Source of the DNA: DASZIT01 sp052143315
GTDB lineage: Bacteria; Actinomycetota; Acidimicrobiia; Acidimicrobiales; RAAP-2
Reading direction: 5' to 3'
Length of the DNA stretch: 64,000 nucleotides
NCBI GenBank assembly: GCA_052143315.1
Contig: JBKQTE010000079.1
Location: forward strand, 1 to 64,000
The notes below the pieces were generated by a model. The model saw only the letters and a program-made list of their open reading frames with translations, had not been told where the DNA came from and did not search any database. A program made the position numbers and the translations under genes. Positions 1-8,065 of the stretch are shown here, piece by piece (the first letter of the stretch is position 1; each line of letters opens with the position of its first letter).

Positions 1-1217
1 GCGATCGAGCAGGCACCGGCGGTGGAGGAGGCGTCGATGGTGAAGGTGACGGCCAGCCCCGAGGTGGCGGTGGCCGTCGGGGTGTAGGTGGCACCGCCGA
101 CGGTGGCGGCCGGGGCGGTCGAGGTGATGGTGACGGTCTGGGCCGTCAGCGGCGCCGTGATCGTCGTCGACGAGAGGGCGACCGGCGCCTGGTAGGTGGG
201 AGTCGTCAGGAGACCCGAACCGCAGCTCGCACAGGACGGATAGCCGTCGAAGATCTCGTTCCCCAAGCCCGATACGGCAGCGGTCGACAGGAACTCGGTC
301 AGCGTCTGGGACACCACCTTTCCGACCGAACCGGAGGCGGTGAACTGGGCTGTCACCGTGGGGAGCGTGACATTGGCGCCGCCGGCGATCAGTACCGAGG
401 AGCTCAGGACCGTCTCGATGTAGGGATACGTCGTCAGGTAGTTGCCGGTGTTGATCTGGGCGGTGCAGTAGGTGGCAACCGCCGCGGTGCAGTAGGTGGC
501 GGTCATCTGTCCGGTGGAGTTGGCGTCGCCGCCGGTGAGGCTCAAGGAGCCCGCCACATAGGTGAGACCCGCGGGGATCGGCGTGATGGCGGTGAAGGCG
601 CTGGCACTGGTCACCGTCAAACCGACGTCCGTCGTCGGCACCGTGCTCGCCGCCGGTGCCGTGACCACCGTGAACACCGTTCCTTGCGGAGCAGAGCTCG
701 GTGCGGTGACTGCGATATTGATCGGCTGGAGGATCCCGTAGAGCCCAAGCGCGTACTGACCCATGTACTGGGTGGTTGCCGGGGTGTACGTCATGGTCGC
801 CGTGGTGCAGTTTCCGGCGGACGGGTAGGTGAACGTCGGGGCGCAGTAGGCGAAGGTGGCGGTCTGGACTCCAGTGGTGCCCGCCAACGGCGTATAGGTG
901 AGGATGCCGGTGGTCGAGGTGGTGGCCACCGTCACCGCGCCGCTCGCCGGTTGGGTGACGACGGTCAGCGACGCGGTGTTCACGTTGGCGGCGCCGCCGG
1001 TCACCAGCGTCATGACGTTGAACTGGTCAGGGGGCGTCGTCGCCCCGGGCGTGTAGGCCCCGTAGCCGTTGGCCACGACTGGCGCGCCGGCCGCGCCGGC
1101 CACTTGTGTCCCCGCCACCTCGGCGAGCGTCCCGAAGGCGGCTACCGCCAGGAGCGTGGCCAGACCAAGCTTGACCATGCGCAGAAGCGAACCATGCTGC
1201 GACCCGAACGAGCCCAT
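1..1217 (-). CDS. Exported Ig-like/cadherin-like repeat protein (C-terminus off the window)
   Basis: The frame is open from an ATG at 1217 to the window edge, so the stop codon is outside and only about 405 residues are visible. Residues 1-45 look like a Sec signal peptide: a basic start, a hydrophobic core (LGLATLLAVAAF) and AGAAGA as a likely cleavage region. A second in-frame ATG at 1178 would give a shorter, more typical signal. The mature part is rich in Thr, Ala and Val with very few charged residues. It contains segments such as GILTYTPLAGTTG, which resemble bacterial cadherin-like/Ig-like modules that stack on the cell surface, and several spaced cysteines. No catalytic motif is visible. 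Surface or adhesion protein is an inference from composition and repeats only. Confidence 0.6.
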   Translation of the reverse strand, partial: MGSFGSQHGSLLRMVKLGLATLLAVAAFGTLAEVAGTQVAGAAGAPVVANGYGAYTPGATTPPDQFNVMTLVTGGAANVNTASLTVVTQPASGAVTVATTSTTGILTYTPLAGTTGVQTATFAYCAPTFTYPSAGNCTTATMTYTPATTQYMGQYALGLYGILQPINIAVTAPSSAPQGTVFTVVTAPAASTVPTTDVGLTVTSASAFTAITPIPAGLTYVAGSLSLTGGDANSTGQMTATYCTAAVATYCTAQINTGNYLTTYPYIETVLSSSVLIAGGANVTLPTVTAQFTASGSVGKVVSQTLTEFLSTAAVSGLGNEIFDGYPSCASCGSGLLTTPTYQAPVALSSTTITAPLTAQTVTITSTAPAATVGGATYTPTATATSGLAVTFTIDASSTAGACSI

Positions 1218-1523
1218 GGACTCGACCCCCCGTTTTTGCCCCTCTGCATTCGGTGTCTCCCGATCGACGGGACACACACGAAAGGGTCAATCCCCATTGA
1301 CCTGGGGCTGACAGTACGGGAGACCTGAATAGATTGCAACGTCTCCAGTGCAACCAATTGGGCAGTCACCACGCTGCGTGGTGACAGTTGCACTCCCCGA
1401 GCAATCTAACGCCGAAAGCGCTCTCCGATCTCGGTCGATCAAATGTGATGTCAGCGCTTATCGAATTGACGGCCGCACCGTCCGCCCCAACGGTCGCCGT
1501 CGTCGGGCGCGAGCGGACCGAGC
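1218..1523. other. Intergenic region with a nested inverted repeat
   Basis: These 306 bases separate the stop of the binding-protein gene from the start of the Ig-like protein gene, both on the minus strand. I see no supportable gene. The notable content is the nested inverted repeat at 1347-1394, described separately. The promoter of the Ig-like gene presumably lies here. Confidence 0.5.
1347..1394. promoter_or_regulatory. Nested inverted repeat, candidate operator or terminator
   Basis: An inner perfect inverted repeat has 9-base arms GTCACCACG (1365-1373) and CGTGGTGAC (1377-1385) around CTG. It lies inside an outer perfect pair, AGTGCAAC (1347-1354) and GTTGCACT (1387-1394). In RNA the inner part would form a strong hairpin, but no T-run follows on the minus strand, so a Rho-independent terminator is not convincing. 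Its place between two minus-strand genes also fits an operator upstream of the surface-protein gene. Confidence 0.45.
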
Positions 1524-2465
1524 TCAGTGGGTGACGCCGTTGATCGTCGCCGCGGGCACGGCGCCGGACTGCACCCCCCACTTCGAGAGGATGGCAGCGT
1601 AGGTCCCGTTGGAGATCAACGTGTTGACGGCCGAGGCGACCGGCTGCGCCAGCCCGCCGGATGCACTCGCCACGATCCCGAGCGGCGCCAGGCCGATCGG
1701 TTGGCCGCCGGCGGCGATCCGGCCGTCGGACTGACCCACCACGAAGTCCGCCGCCTGAGACGTCACGAACGCCACCTGGGCGGTGCCCGAGCTCACGGCC
1801 GCGGCGCTGCCCGCCAGCCCGGAGGTGACCACCACCCGGGCGGCGCCCTTCCCTGACTGGGTGCACGACGCCGACTCGGCGGTGACGTCGGCCTGTTCGA
1901 CCGAACCCCGCTCAACGGCCACCCGGGCTCCGCACAGAGAAGCGAGGCCCATATAGATCCGACCACTCCCCGATCGCACGAAAAACCCCTGGCCAGCCAG
2001 GAAGTAGTCGACAAAATCCACCGGGCCTTGCTGGGCGACCGTGTCGGAGACGGTGGACATCCCCAGGTCGTAACGGCCACCGGTCACTCCGCCCGTGATG
2101 GTCGATCGGGACGTGGTGACGAGGGTGGTCTTCAGCCCGAGGACCTGGCCGATGGCAGTGGCCAGGTCGACGTCCATCCCTACGATCGTGTGGCCGCCGG
2201 GCGCCAGGAACTCGTCGGGTGGCGAGTCGGGATCCGTGCCCACCGTCAGTCGGCCGGTGGCCGCCACCGCCGGCGGCACCACCGCGGCGATGCTGCCATC
2301 CCGGGACACCGCAGGGATCGATGTGGTCGGCAGGCCGAGGCCGAGGGTCGTGGTGGTCGGACCCGAGCCCGAGCCGCTCGAGCACGCCGCCGCCGCCAGG
2401 GCCACCGCCACCAGTGAGGCGGCGCACCAACCGGAGCTCCTCCGTCGTGTCACGTCACGCCTCAC
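1524..2465 (-). CDS. Family 3 extracellular solute-binding lipoprotein (amino-acid type)
   Basis: Substrate-capturing lipoprotein of the type II periplasmic-binding fold used by polar amino acid ABC importers; it would sit on the outer face of the membrane. GTG at 2465 is preferred: it has GGAGG five bases upstream (2471-2475) and gives a basic start, a hydrophobic stretch and a lipobox AAAAC with Cys28. A longer in-frame ATG at 2486 lacks a well-spaced site. The mature part has the family pattern VGMDVDLATAIGQVLGL near the first lobe and ends in a typical ILSKWGV helix. No permease or ATPase gene lies beside it, so its transporter partners must be elsewhere or it may act as a sensor. The ligand cannot be told. 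Confidence 0.75.
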   Translation of the reverse strand: MRRDVTRRRSSGWCAASLVAVALAAAACSSGSGSGPTTTTLGLGLPTTSIPAVSRDGSIAAVVPPAVAATGRLTVGTDPDSPPDEFLAPGGHTIVGMDVDLATAIGQVLGLKTTLVTTSRSTITGGVTGGRYDLGMSTVSDTVAQQGPVDFVDYFLAGQGFFVRSGSGRIYMGLASLCGARVAVERGSVEQADVTAESASCTQSGKGAARVVVTSGLAGSAAAVSSGTAQVAFVTSQAADFVVGQSDGRIAAGGQPIGLAPLGIVASASGGLAQPVASAVNTLISNGTYAAILSKWGVQSGAVPAATINGVTH

Positions 2466-2802
2466 GCCAACCTCCGGGTCGTCCATCCGTTCCGGGGAGT
2501 GTGACACGGCGCGGACGGCTCCGTCGAGCACCCGGGCGACGATGGGGCCCTTCGGCGCCCGGCTCCCCCGCCGACGAGCTGTCGGGGCAGAAGATTCGGT
2601 GGGACCACACGATCCACGGACGTCTCTGGTCCATGGCCACGTCACCTCGCCTTCGCATCTCCGTCCGTCTTGGCCTGCCATGGCATTGCGACATTTGATC
2701 ATGTCACATTGCGTCTTGTCGCTCTGAAATAAGAAAAAGGGCGGACGACTTTGGCAATGTATTGCCGAGCCGGTCTCGAGCCGAGCCCGGCGGGCCCGGA
2801 GA
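2466..2802. other. Intergenic region between pntB and the binding-protein gene
   Basis: These 337 bases hold no supportable gene. There is a distinctly AT-rich patch at about 2700-2766, unusual for this window and a likely promoter area for the minus-strand gene. Two small inverted repeats occur: 2687-2708 (candidate operator) and 2753-2766 (GGCAAT/ATTGCC with a 2-base loop). A T-run on the minus strand lies about 20 bases past the second repeat, too far for a standard terminator. Confidence 0.45.
2687..2708. promoter_or_regulatory. Imperfect palindrome, candidate operator
   Basis: TGCGACAT and ATGTCACA are separated by 6 bases and match as inverted repeats at 7 of 8 positions. The site lies in the AT-rich stretch upstream of the solute-binding lipoprotein gene. 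Its layout is that of a helix-turn-helix dimer site, but the regulator is unknown. Confidence 0.35.
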
Positions 2803-4215
2803 TCAGGCGGCCTTCACCGCCGACACCAGCTTGGTCAGCGTGTCCTTGGCGTCCCCGAAGAGCATGGTCGTCTTGGGATCGAACAGGAGCTCGTTGTCGA
2901 TGCCGGCGAAGCCCGGGCGCATGGAACGCTTGAGGAACACGATGTTCTTGGCCTGGTCGGCCCGGATGATCGGCATCCCGTAGATGGGGCTGCCCGGCGT
3001 GTTGATGGCGGCCGGGTTGACGGTGTCGTTGGCCCCCACCACCAGGGCCACGTCGGCGGTGGGCATCTCGGGGTTGGCCTCGTCCATCTCCTTGAGCTCG
3101 TCGTAGGGGACGTTGGCCTCGGCCAGCAGCACGTTCATGTGCCCGGGCATGCGCCCGGCCACCGGGTGGATGGCGTAGAACACCTCGACGCCGCGCTCCA
3201 TGAGGAGGTCGGCCAGCTCGCGGGCGGTGTGCTGGGCCTGGGCCACGGCCAGCCCGTAGCCGGGGATGATGACCACCTTGCGGGCGTAGGCCAGCAGCAC
3301 CCCGATGTCCTCGGGGGTGCCGACCTTGACCGGGCGGGTATCCGCCCCTTCGGCGCCACCGGCGGCGGTGACCACCGATCCGAAGGCGCTGAACAGGACG
3401 TTGGCCAGCGAGCGACCCATGGCCTTGCTCATCATCCGGGTGAGCAGCATCCCCGAGGCGCCGACCAGGGTGCCGGCAATGATCAACAGGTTGTTGTCCA
3501 GGGCGAAGCCGGAGGCAGCCACCGCCACGCCGGTGAACGAGTTCAGCAGCGAGATGAGCACCGGTACGTCGGCACCTCCGATGGGCAGGACGAAGATGAC
3601 GCCCAGCACCAGGGCCAGCAGCGCCACCGCCACCAACAGCGTCACGCTGGCGGTGAGGACGGTGGCGATGGCCAGCCCCACGATGGCCAGCCCGACGATG
3701 GCGTTGATCACCTGCTGTGCCGGGTAGGTGATGGGACGCCCGGTGATCAGCTCCTGGAGCTTGATGAAGGCGACGGCGCTCCCCGACAGGGACACGCACC
3801 CGATCAGTACGCCGAGGATGACCTCCACGATCCGGTACACGGCCGGCTTTCCGGTCACGCCGTCGTACTGGGTGAGGATCAGGAAGCTGGTGAGTGACAC
3901 CAGGGCGGCGGCGCCGCCGCCCACCCCGTTGAAGATGGCCACCATCTGGGGCATCGCCGTCATCTTCACCTTGCGGGCCGCCGGCACGGCGATGGCGGTG
4001 CCGATCACCATGGCCACCACCATCAGGACGAGACGGTCCCCGGCGTGGCGGACCGACGGGATGGCAAAGGTGATGGCGATGGCCGCCACGGCGGCTGTCG
4101 CGCCGAGGATGTTGCCCCGACGGGCGAACCTCGGGGAGCCCAGGCCCTTCAGCGCCAGGATGAAGCCGGTGGCGGCCAGCAGGTAGACCAGGTTGATCCA
4201 GGTGAACAGGGTCAT
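2803..4215 (-). CDS. pntB: NAD(P) transhydrogenase, subunit beta
   Basis: Beta subunit of the membrane Re/Si-specific transhydrogenase, which uses the proton gradient to move hydride from NADH to NADP. The 470 residues start with several hydrophobic helices (TWINLVYLLAATGFILALKG) and end with the NADP-binding domain III. That domain carries the hallmark run VIIPGYGLAVAQAQH, then HPVAGRMPGHMNVLLAEA and VGANDTVNPAA. The length fits the family. It is the last gene of a three-gene operon and overlaps the stop of the preceding gene by ATGA at 4212-4215, which indicates translational coupling. Its job is NADPH supply, useful beside lipid and steroid catabolism, although no direct link is shown. Confidence 0.95.
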   Translation of the reverse strand: MTLFTWINLVYLLAATGFILALKGLGSPRFARRGNILGATAAVAAIAITFAIPSVRHAGDRLVLMVVAMVIGTAIAVPAARKVKMTAMPQMVAIFNGVGGGAAALVSLTSFLILTQYDGVTGKPAVYRIVEVILGVLIGCVSLSGSAVAFIKLQELITGRPITYPAQQVINAIVGLAIVGLAIATVLTASVTLLVAVALLALVLGVIFVLPIGGADVPVLISLLNSFTGVAVAASGFALDNNLLIIAGTLVGASGMLLTRMMSKAMGRSLANVLFSAFGSVVTAAGGAEGADTRPVKVGTPEDIGVLLAYARKVVIIPGYGLAVAQAQHTARELADLLMERGVEVFYAIHPVAGRMPGHMNVLLAEANVPYDELKEMDEANPEMPTADVALVVGANDTVNPAAINTPGSPIYGMPIIRADQAKNIVFLKRSMRPGFAGIDNELLFDPKTTMLFGDAKDTLTKLVSAVKAA

Positions 4216-4562
4216 GACGGGCGGTCGCCACTGCCCGGCTCGGAGTCGGAGGAGGTGTCCCCCTTGGCCGCACGCTCGGTCGGCTTGGCCTTGAACATCT
4301 CGAGCATGCGGTCGGTGACCACGAAGCCACCCACCACGTTAAGGGTGGCCAAGAGCACGGCCAGGAATCCCAGGGTGACCTGCACGGCCCCGTGGGCCTC
4401 CCCCATGATCGCCATGGTCCCCACCAGGATGATCCCGTGGATGGCGTTGCTCCCCGACATGAGCGGGGTGTGCAGGATGCTCGGGACCTTCGACACCACC
4501 TCGATGCCGACGAAGGCGGCCAACACGAAGATAGTCAGAAGTTCGATGATGCCGACGCTCAT
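4212..4562 (-). CDS. pntAB: NAD(P) transhydrogenase, subunit alpha, membrane part
   Basis: Small membrane subunit of 116 residues equivalent to the C-terminal membrane domain of E. coli PntA; in many bacteria it is a separate gene, as here. It has about three hydrophobic helices (IIELLTIFVLAAFVGIEVV, IILVGTMAIMG, VTLGFLAVLLATLNVVGGF) and the family segment VPSILHTPLMSGSNAIHG. A charged cytoplasmic tail of about 30 residues follows. The start overlaps the preceding stop (ATGA at 4559-4562) and the stop overlaps the pntB start, so the three subunits are tightly coupled. Confidence 0.93.
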   Translation of the reverse strand: MSVGIIELLTIFVLAAFVGIEVVSKVPSILHTPLMSGSNAIHGIILVGTMAIMGEAHGAVQVTLGFLAVLLATLNVVGGFVVTDRMLEMFKAKPTERAAKGDTSSDSEPGSGDRPS

Positions 4563-5779
4563 GACGCCGCTCCCTTGCTCTCGTCGGTCGACTCCCCGGG
4601 CTCCTCCACGGTCGGCTCGGCCACCGGCGGGGGGCCGACCGGTCCGGGTGTCGGCAGCCCGAGCGCCTCGGCGGCGGCCGGATGGACGACCGTCCCCGCC
4701 CGCACCACACAGGTGCCGGCCACGATCTCGTCGTCGAAGTCGGGGGCCAGCTCCCCGTCCTTGACCACCAGGGCCAGGAAGTTGGCGATGTTCCGGGCGT
4801 AGAGGAAGCTGGCGTGGGTCGGCATGGACGCCGGCGGGTTGGTCAGGCCGACCACCGTCACCCCGTGGGCCACCACGTCCTCGCCGGCCACCGTCAGCTC
4901 GCAGTTGCCGCCCGAGTCGGCCGCCAAGTCGATCACCACCGCCCCCTCGGACATCCCCTCGACCATCGCCTCGGTGACCAGCACCGGAGCCTGGCGACCG
5001 GGGATCTGGGCGGTGGTGATCACCACGTCGGCCGAGGCCACCTCGGCGGCCAGCAGCTCCTGCTGCTTGGCCAGGTACTCGGCCGACTGCTCCTTGGCAT
5101 AGCCGCCGGCGCCGTCCTGGGTCTCGAGGGCGAGCTCCACGAAGGTGGCCCCCAGGCTTTGGACCTCCTCTTTGGCCGCGGCCCGAACGTCGTAGGCACG
5201 GACGACGGCCCCGAGGCGACGGGCGGTGGCGATGGCCTGCAGGCCGGCCACCCCGGCCCCCATGACCAGGACCTTGGCCGGCGGCACGGTGCCGGCGGCG
5301 GTCATGAACATCGGGAAGAACTTGTGCAGGTGCTCGGCCGCCGACAGCCCGGCCCGGTAGCCGCTCACCGTCGCCTGCGATGACAGGGCGTCCATCGACT
5401 GGGCCCGGCTGATCCGGGGCAGGAGGTCGAGGCTGTAGACCGTGGCGCCCTTGTCAGCCAGGGCCTTGACCACTTCCGACGACGCCACCGGCTGGAGGAA
5501 GCTGACCAACGACACCCCGTCGGGGAGCTGGTCCACCTCGTGGAGGGCGGGTGGCTGGACCCTGGCGACAACGGACGCCCCAGCCAGGGCCGATGCCGCG
5601 TCCGCCACCACGCTGGCCCCCGCCTGCTCGTAGGCGGTATCGGGGAAGCCGGCTTTGGCCCCGGCGCCGGACTGCACGACGACGTCGATCCCGGTACCCG
5701 CCAGCTTTCCGGCCACCTCGGGAACGATCGCCACCCGCGTCTCGCCCGGTCGGGCCTCAGTGGTAACGGCGAGTTTCAC
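4559..5779 (-). CDS. pntAA: NAD(P) transhydrogenase, subunit alpha, NAD-binding part
   Basis: Soluble NAD(H)-binding subunit of the proton-translocating transhydrogenase, 406 residues, related to alanine dehydrogenase. It opens with the family start MKLAVTTEARPGETRVAI. The Rossmann glycine motif VLVMGAGVAGLQAIATARRL and RAYDVR follow, with the mobile-loop region later. The start codon is GTG at 5779, with a TATACC hexamer ending six bases before it, so the mRNA may be leaderless. It is the first gene of the operon. The C-terminal 40 residues are acidic and proline-rich and probably flexible. Confidence 0.94.
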   Translation of the reverse strand: MKLAVTTEARPGETRVAIVPEVAGKLAGTGIDVVVQSGAGAKAGFPDTAYEQAGASVVADAASALAGASVVARVQPPALHEVDQLPDGVSLVSFLQPVASSEVVKALADKGATVYSLDLLPRISRAQSMDALSSQATVSGYRAGLSAAEHLHKFFPMFMTAAGTVPPAKVLVMGAGVAGLQAIATARRLGAVVRAYDVRAAAKEEVQSLGATFVELALETQDGAGGYAKEQSAEYLAKQQELLAAEVASADVVITTAQIPGRQAPVLVTEAMVEGMSEGAVVIDLAADSGGNCELTVAGEDVVAHGVTVVGLTNPPASMPTHASFLYARNIANFLALVVKDGELAPDFDDEIVAGTCVVRAGTVVHPAAAEALGLPTPGPVGPPPVAEPTVEEPGESTDESKGAAS

Positions 5780-5785
5780 GCCGTT

Positions 5786-5791
5786 GGTATA
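5786..5791 (-). promoter_or_regulatory. Likely -10 element of the pnt operon
   Basis: On the minus strand TATACC lies six bases before the GTG start of pntAA. This spacing matches other leaderless-looking starts in the window (19878, 25294, 34588, 59182, 62492). No clear -35 hexamer is visible. Confidence 0.5.
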
Positions 5792-5891
5792 GCTGCAATT
5801 CGACCTACCGGACCACTCGGGCGCCGGTCAGGCGGCCGGTGCACCGGGCCGGTCCCACCGGATCACGCCGGCAGTGCTCGGTCTCCGGGGG

Positions 5892-6947
5892 TTACGCGAC
5901 GGACTCTGCGGTGCCTCCTGATGCCCGCTTCCGGGCGCCGGGCTTGCCGTCGGGGGAGGGCTTGGTGGACTTCCCCGCCCCATTGGTCCGTTTCGCTGCA
6001 CCTGCCCCCCGCTGGCCGGTACGACCGGACGAGCTGCCTTCGGCTGGTTCCTCCCCGGTCGGGGACCCGTCGTCGGCCGCCTCGGTCCCGTCCCGGTCCT
6101 CCGCTCCGGACCGGGTCGCCTCCTCCGCGGCGTGGTCTCCGGGGGCGCCGGAGACCGGGAGCACGGTGAGGGGCGCCGACCTCGAGTAATGCGGCACCGC
6201 CAGGGCCGAGGCCAGGGCCGTCGCCTCGGCGGCCGGCAACGGCCGAGCGAAGAAGTACCCCTGGGCGGCATCGGCGTCGAACGACCTGACCAGCTCCACC
6301 TGCTGGGCGGTCTCGACCCCGACGGCGATGGCCGACATGCCGAGGGAGTGGGCCATGTGGATGACCGTCTCCACCACCAGGCGATTGATGCCCTGGGCCG
6401 GCTCCAGCCCGGTCACGAACGACCTGTCGATCTTCACGGTGTTGACCGCCAACCGCCGCAGCGGCTCGAACGAGGACCAGCTGGTCCCCACGTCGTCTAC
6501 CGCCAGCTGCACCCCCATGGTCGTGAGGGTGCGCAGGTCGTCGGCGGCGGAATCGTCGACCACGGAGTCCTCGTTGATCTCCAGGGTCAGCTGTCCCGCG
6601 TCCAGGCCGGACGACTCGAGGGCGGAGCCCACCGCCCGGACGGCGTCGCCGTTCCGGAGCTGGCTGGTCGAACAGTTGACCGCCAGCTGCATGCTCGAGG
6701 ACCAGACCCGGGCCTGCCCGCAGGCCTCAGCCAGCACCCACTGGCTGAGCAGGACCATGTCCCCGCTGGACTCCGCCATGGGGAGCATCCGGTCGGGACC
6801 GAGCAGCCCCAGCTGCGGGTGGACCCACCGGACCAGCGCCTCCATGCCCAGCAGGCGGCCGGTGGCGAGATCGACCACCGGCAGGTACTCGAGCACCGGT
6901 CGGCCGTCGAGGGTGAAGGTCGCCTCGGGGGCGATCCTCTGGTCCAT
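5892..6947 (-). CDS. EAL-domain protein, possibly catalytically inactive
   Basis: A single EAL domain (roughly residues 15-250) with a charged, low-complexity C-terminal tail of about 100 residues rich in Gly, Ser, Lys and Arg. EAL domains hydrolyse the second messenger cyclic-di-GMP or bind it as receptors. Visible motifs: GMEALVRW (Glu36 of EAL), LAVNCSTSQL, LEINED, VDDVGTSWSSF and TVKIDRSF. The usual AEGVET is AVGVET, so the first Glu of that conserved motif is Val, and DDFGTG is DDVGTS. Cyclic-di-GMP binding without cleavage is therefore plausible. ATG at 6947 is preferred because GGAGG lies four bases upstream; a GTG at 7001 lacks a site. No GGDEF partner is nearby. Confidence 0.75.
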   Translation of the reverse strand: MDQRIAPEATFTLDGRPVLEYLPVVDLATGRLLGMEALVRWVHPQLGLLGPDRMLPMAESSGDMVLLSQWVLAEACGQARVWSSSMQLAVNCSTSQLRNGDAVRAVGSALESSGLDAGQLTLEINEDSVVDDSAADDLRTLTTMGVQLAVDDVGTSWSSFEPLRRLAVNTVKIDRSFVTGLEPAQGINRLVVETVIHMAHSLGMSAIAVGVETAQQVELVRSFDADAAQGYFFARPLPAAEATALASALAVPHYSRSAPLTVLPVSGAPGDHAAEEATRSGAEDRDGTEAADDGSPTGEEPAEGSSSGRTGQRGAGAAKRTNGAGKSTKPSPDGKPGARKRASGGTAESVA

Positions 6948-7076
6948 GCCGCCTCCATCTGGGCCGGCGGTCACGAATGACAGTCCAGCGCTGCTCTTCA
7001 CCCTGTCAAGATCGACCGATTGGGGCGCCGGCTTGAGCGATTTCCGAGCTCGCTGCCCCTTGCCCTCCGGGGGGCG

Positions 7077-7904
7077 TCACCCCCGCCCGGCGCCTGCCGC
7101 CGCCTTGAACGCCGGCCGCTCACCCCCTCCGTGGGCCACCAGGTTGGCCCCGGACACGTAGGCGGCCAGGGCGGGCGACGCCAGCACCAGGCAGAGGCCG
7201 GCGATGTCCCTGGGCGTGCCGAAGCGGCCCAGAGGCACGGTGGCGGCCACCGCCGCCATCCCTTCGGCCCCGCCGTAGTGGGCGTCGGCCGCCTCGGTGG
7301 CCACCAGGCCGGCACTGATGCAGTTGACCCGTACCTTGGGTGCCCACTCCACCGCCAACGACTGGGTGAGGTTGATCAGGCCGGCCTTGGCCGCCCCGTA
7401 GGCGGCGGTGCCCGGGGACGGGCGGAGACCGCTCACCGAGGCGATGCTCACGATCGAGCCGCCATCGTCCTGTCGCTGCATCACCGCGTTGGCCGCCTGC
7501 GCGCAGAACAGCGGCGCCAGCAGGTTGAGGGCCACGATCGAGGTGGAGAAGCGAGGTGAGACGGTTGCCGCCTCGGCCTCCGGAGAGCCGCCGGCGTTGT
7601 TCACCAGCACGTCCAGACGTCCGTGGCGCTCGATGGCGGCCGCGATCACCGACGACGCCTGCTCGGCGTCGCGGATGTCGGCCGTCACGAAGGTCGCCCG
7701 TCGTTCCACGCCGTCCGGGCCGGAGGCGGCGGGAAGCTCGTGCCCGGACGTCACGGTCCTCCCGCACACCACCACGTCGGCCCCCGAGGCCAGGAACGCC
7801 TCGGTGATCCCCCGACCGATCCCCCGGGCGCCTCCGGTGACCACCACCACCCGTCCGGCGTAGTCGAACCGTGGTGCCCGGTCGTCGTTCCCCGATGTCC
7901 CCAC
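7077..7904 (-). CDS. Short-chain dehydrogenase of the steroid C/D-ring locus
   Basis: NAD(P)-dependent SDR of 275 residues. It has the cofactor motif TGGARGIG (residues 23-30), the NNAG motif, and the catalytic Ser about 155, Tyr about 169 and Lys about 173 (TAAYGAAKAGL). The start is GTG at 7904 with GGAGG five bases upstream. It is transcribed away from echA20 across a 161-base gap. The same divergent arrangement of an SDR and echA20 occurs in the M. tuberculosis Rv3549c-Rv3550 region, so a hydroxyacyl-CoA or ring-ketone step in HIP degradation is the best inference. The exact substrate is not shown by sequence. Confidence 0.8.
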   Translation of the reverse strand: MGTSGNDDRAPRFDYAGRVVVVTGGARGIGRGITEAFLASGADVVVCGRTVTSGHELPAASGPDGVERRATFVTADIRDAEQASSVIAAAIERHGRLDVLVNNAGGSPEAEAATVSPRFSTSIVALNLLAPLFCAQAANAVMQRQDDGGSIVSIASVSGLRPSPGTAAYGAAKAGLINLTQSLAVEWAPKVRVNCISAGLVATEAADAHYGGAEGMAAVAATVPLGRFGTPRDIAGLCLVLASPALAAYVSGANLVAHGGGERPAFKAAAGAGRG

Positions 7905-7936
7905 TGCTGCCTCCCGGTCGCCGACTGGTACTGTCC

Positions 7937-7949
7937 TGACGCTGTATCA
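7937..7949. promoter_or_regulatory. Candidate TGAC-N5-GTCA operator (one mismatch)
   Basis: TGAC-GCTGT-ATCA, flanked by C and G so that the larger unit is CTGAC-N5-ATCAG. It differs from the palindrome found at five other promoter regions here by one base. It lies between the divergent SDR and echA20 operon, 33 bases upstream of the SDR start, where one regulator could control both. Confidence 0.5.
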
Positions 7950-8065
7950 GATCACGCTGCGTGCGAGCCCGCACCCGCTCCCGTGCCCCACCCCCCGGCG
8001 CCAGCCGCCGGAGTGCACGGCCGGGCGGACCGGCCCACACCACGTCGAGCCGCCCGGAGCCAATC

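Noticed and set aside
684..1328. Long plus-strand open frame in the first kilobase
   Set aside because: It is antisense to the Ig-like gene, its translation is Arg/Gly-rich shadow sequence without a fold, and the minus frame has a signal peptide and sensible composition.
2753..2766. Hairpin GGCAAT-AC-ATTGCC downstream of pntB as a terminator
   Set aside because: The arms are short and the T-run lies about 20 bases too far away.
2699..4330. Long minus-strand frame overlapping pntB in another phase
   Set aside because: Its product is His/Arg/Gly/Pro-rich noise; pntB in the other phase has full family motifs.
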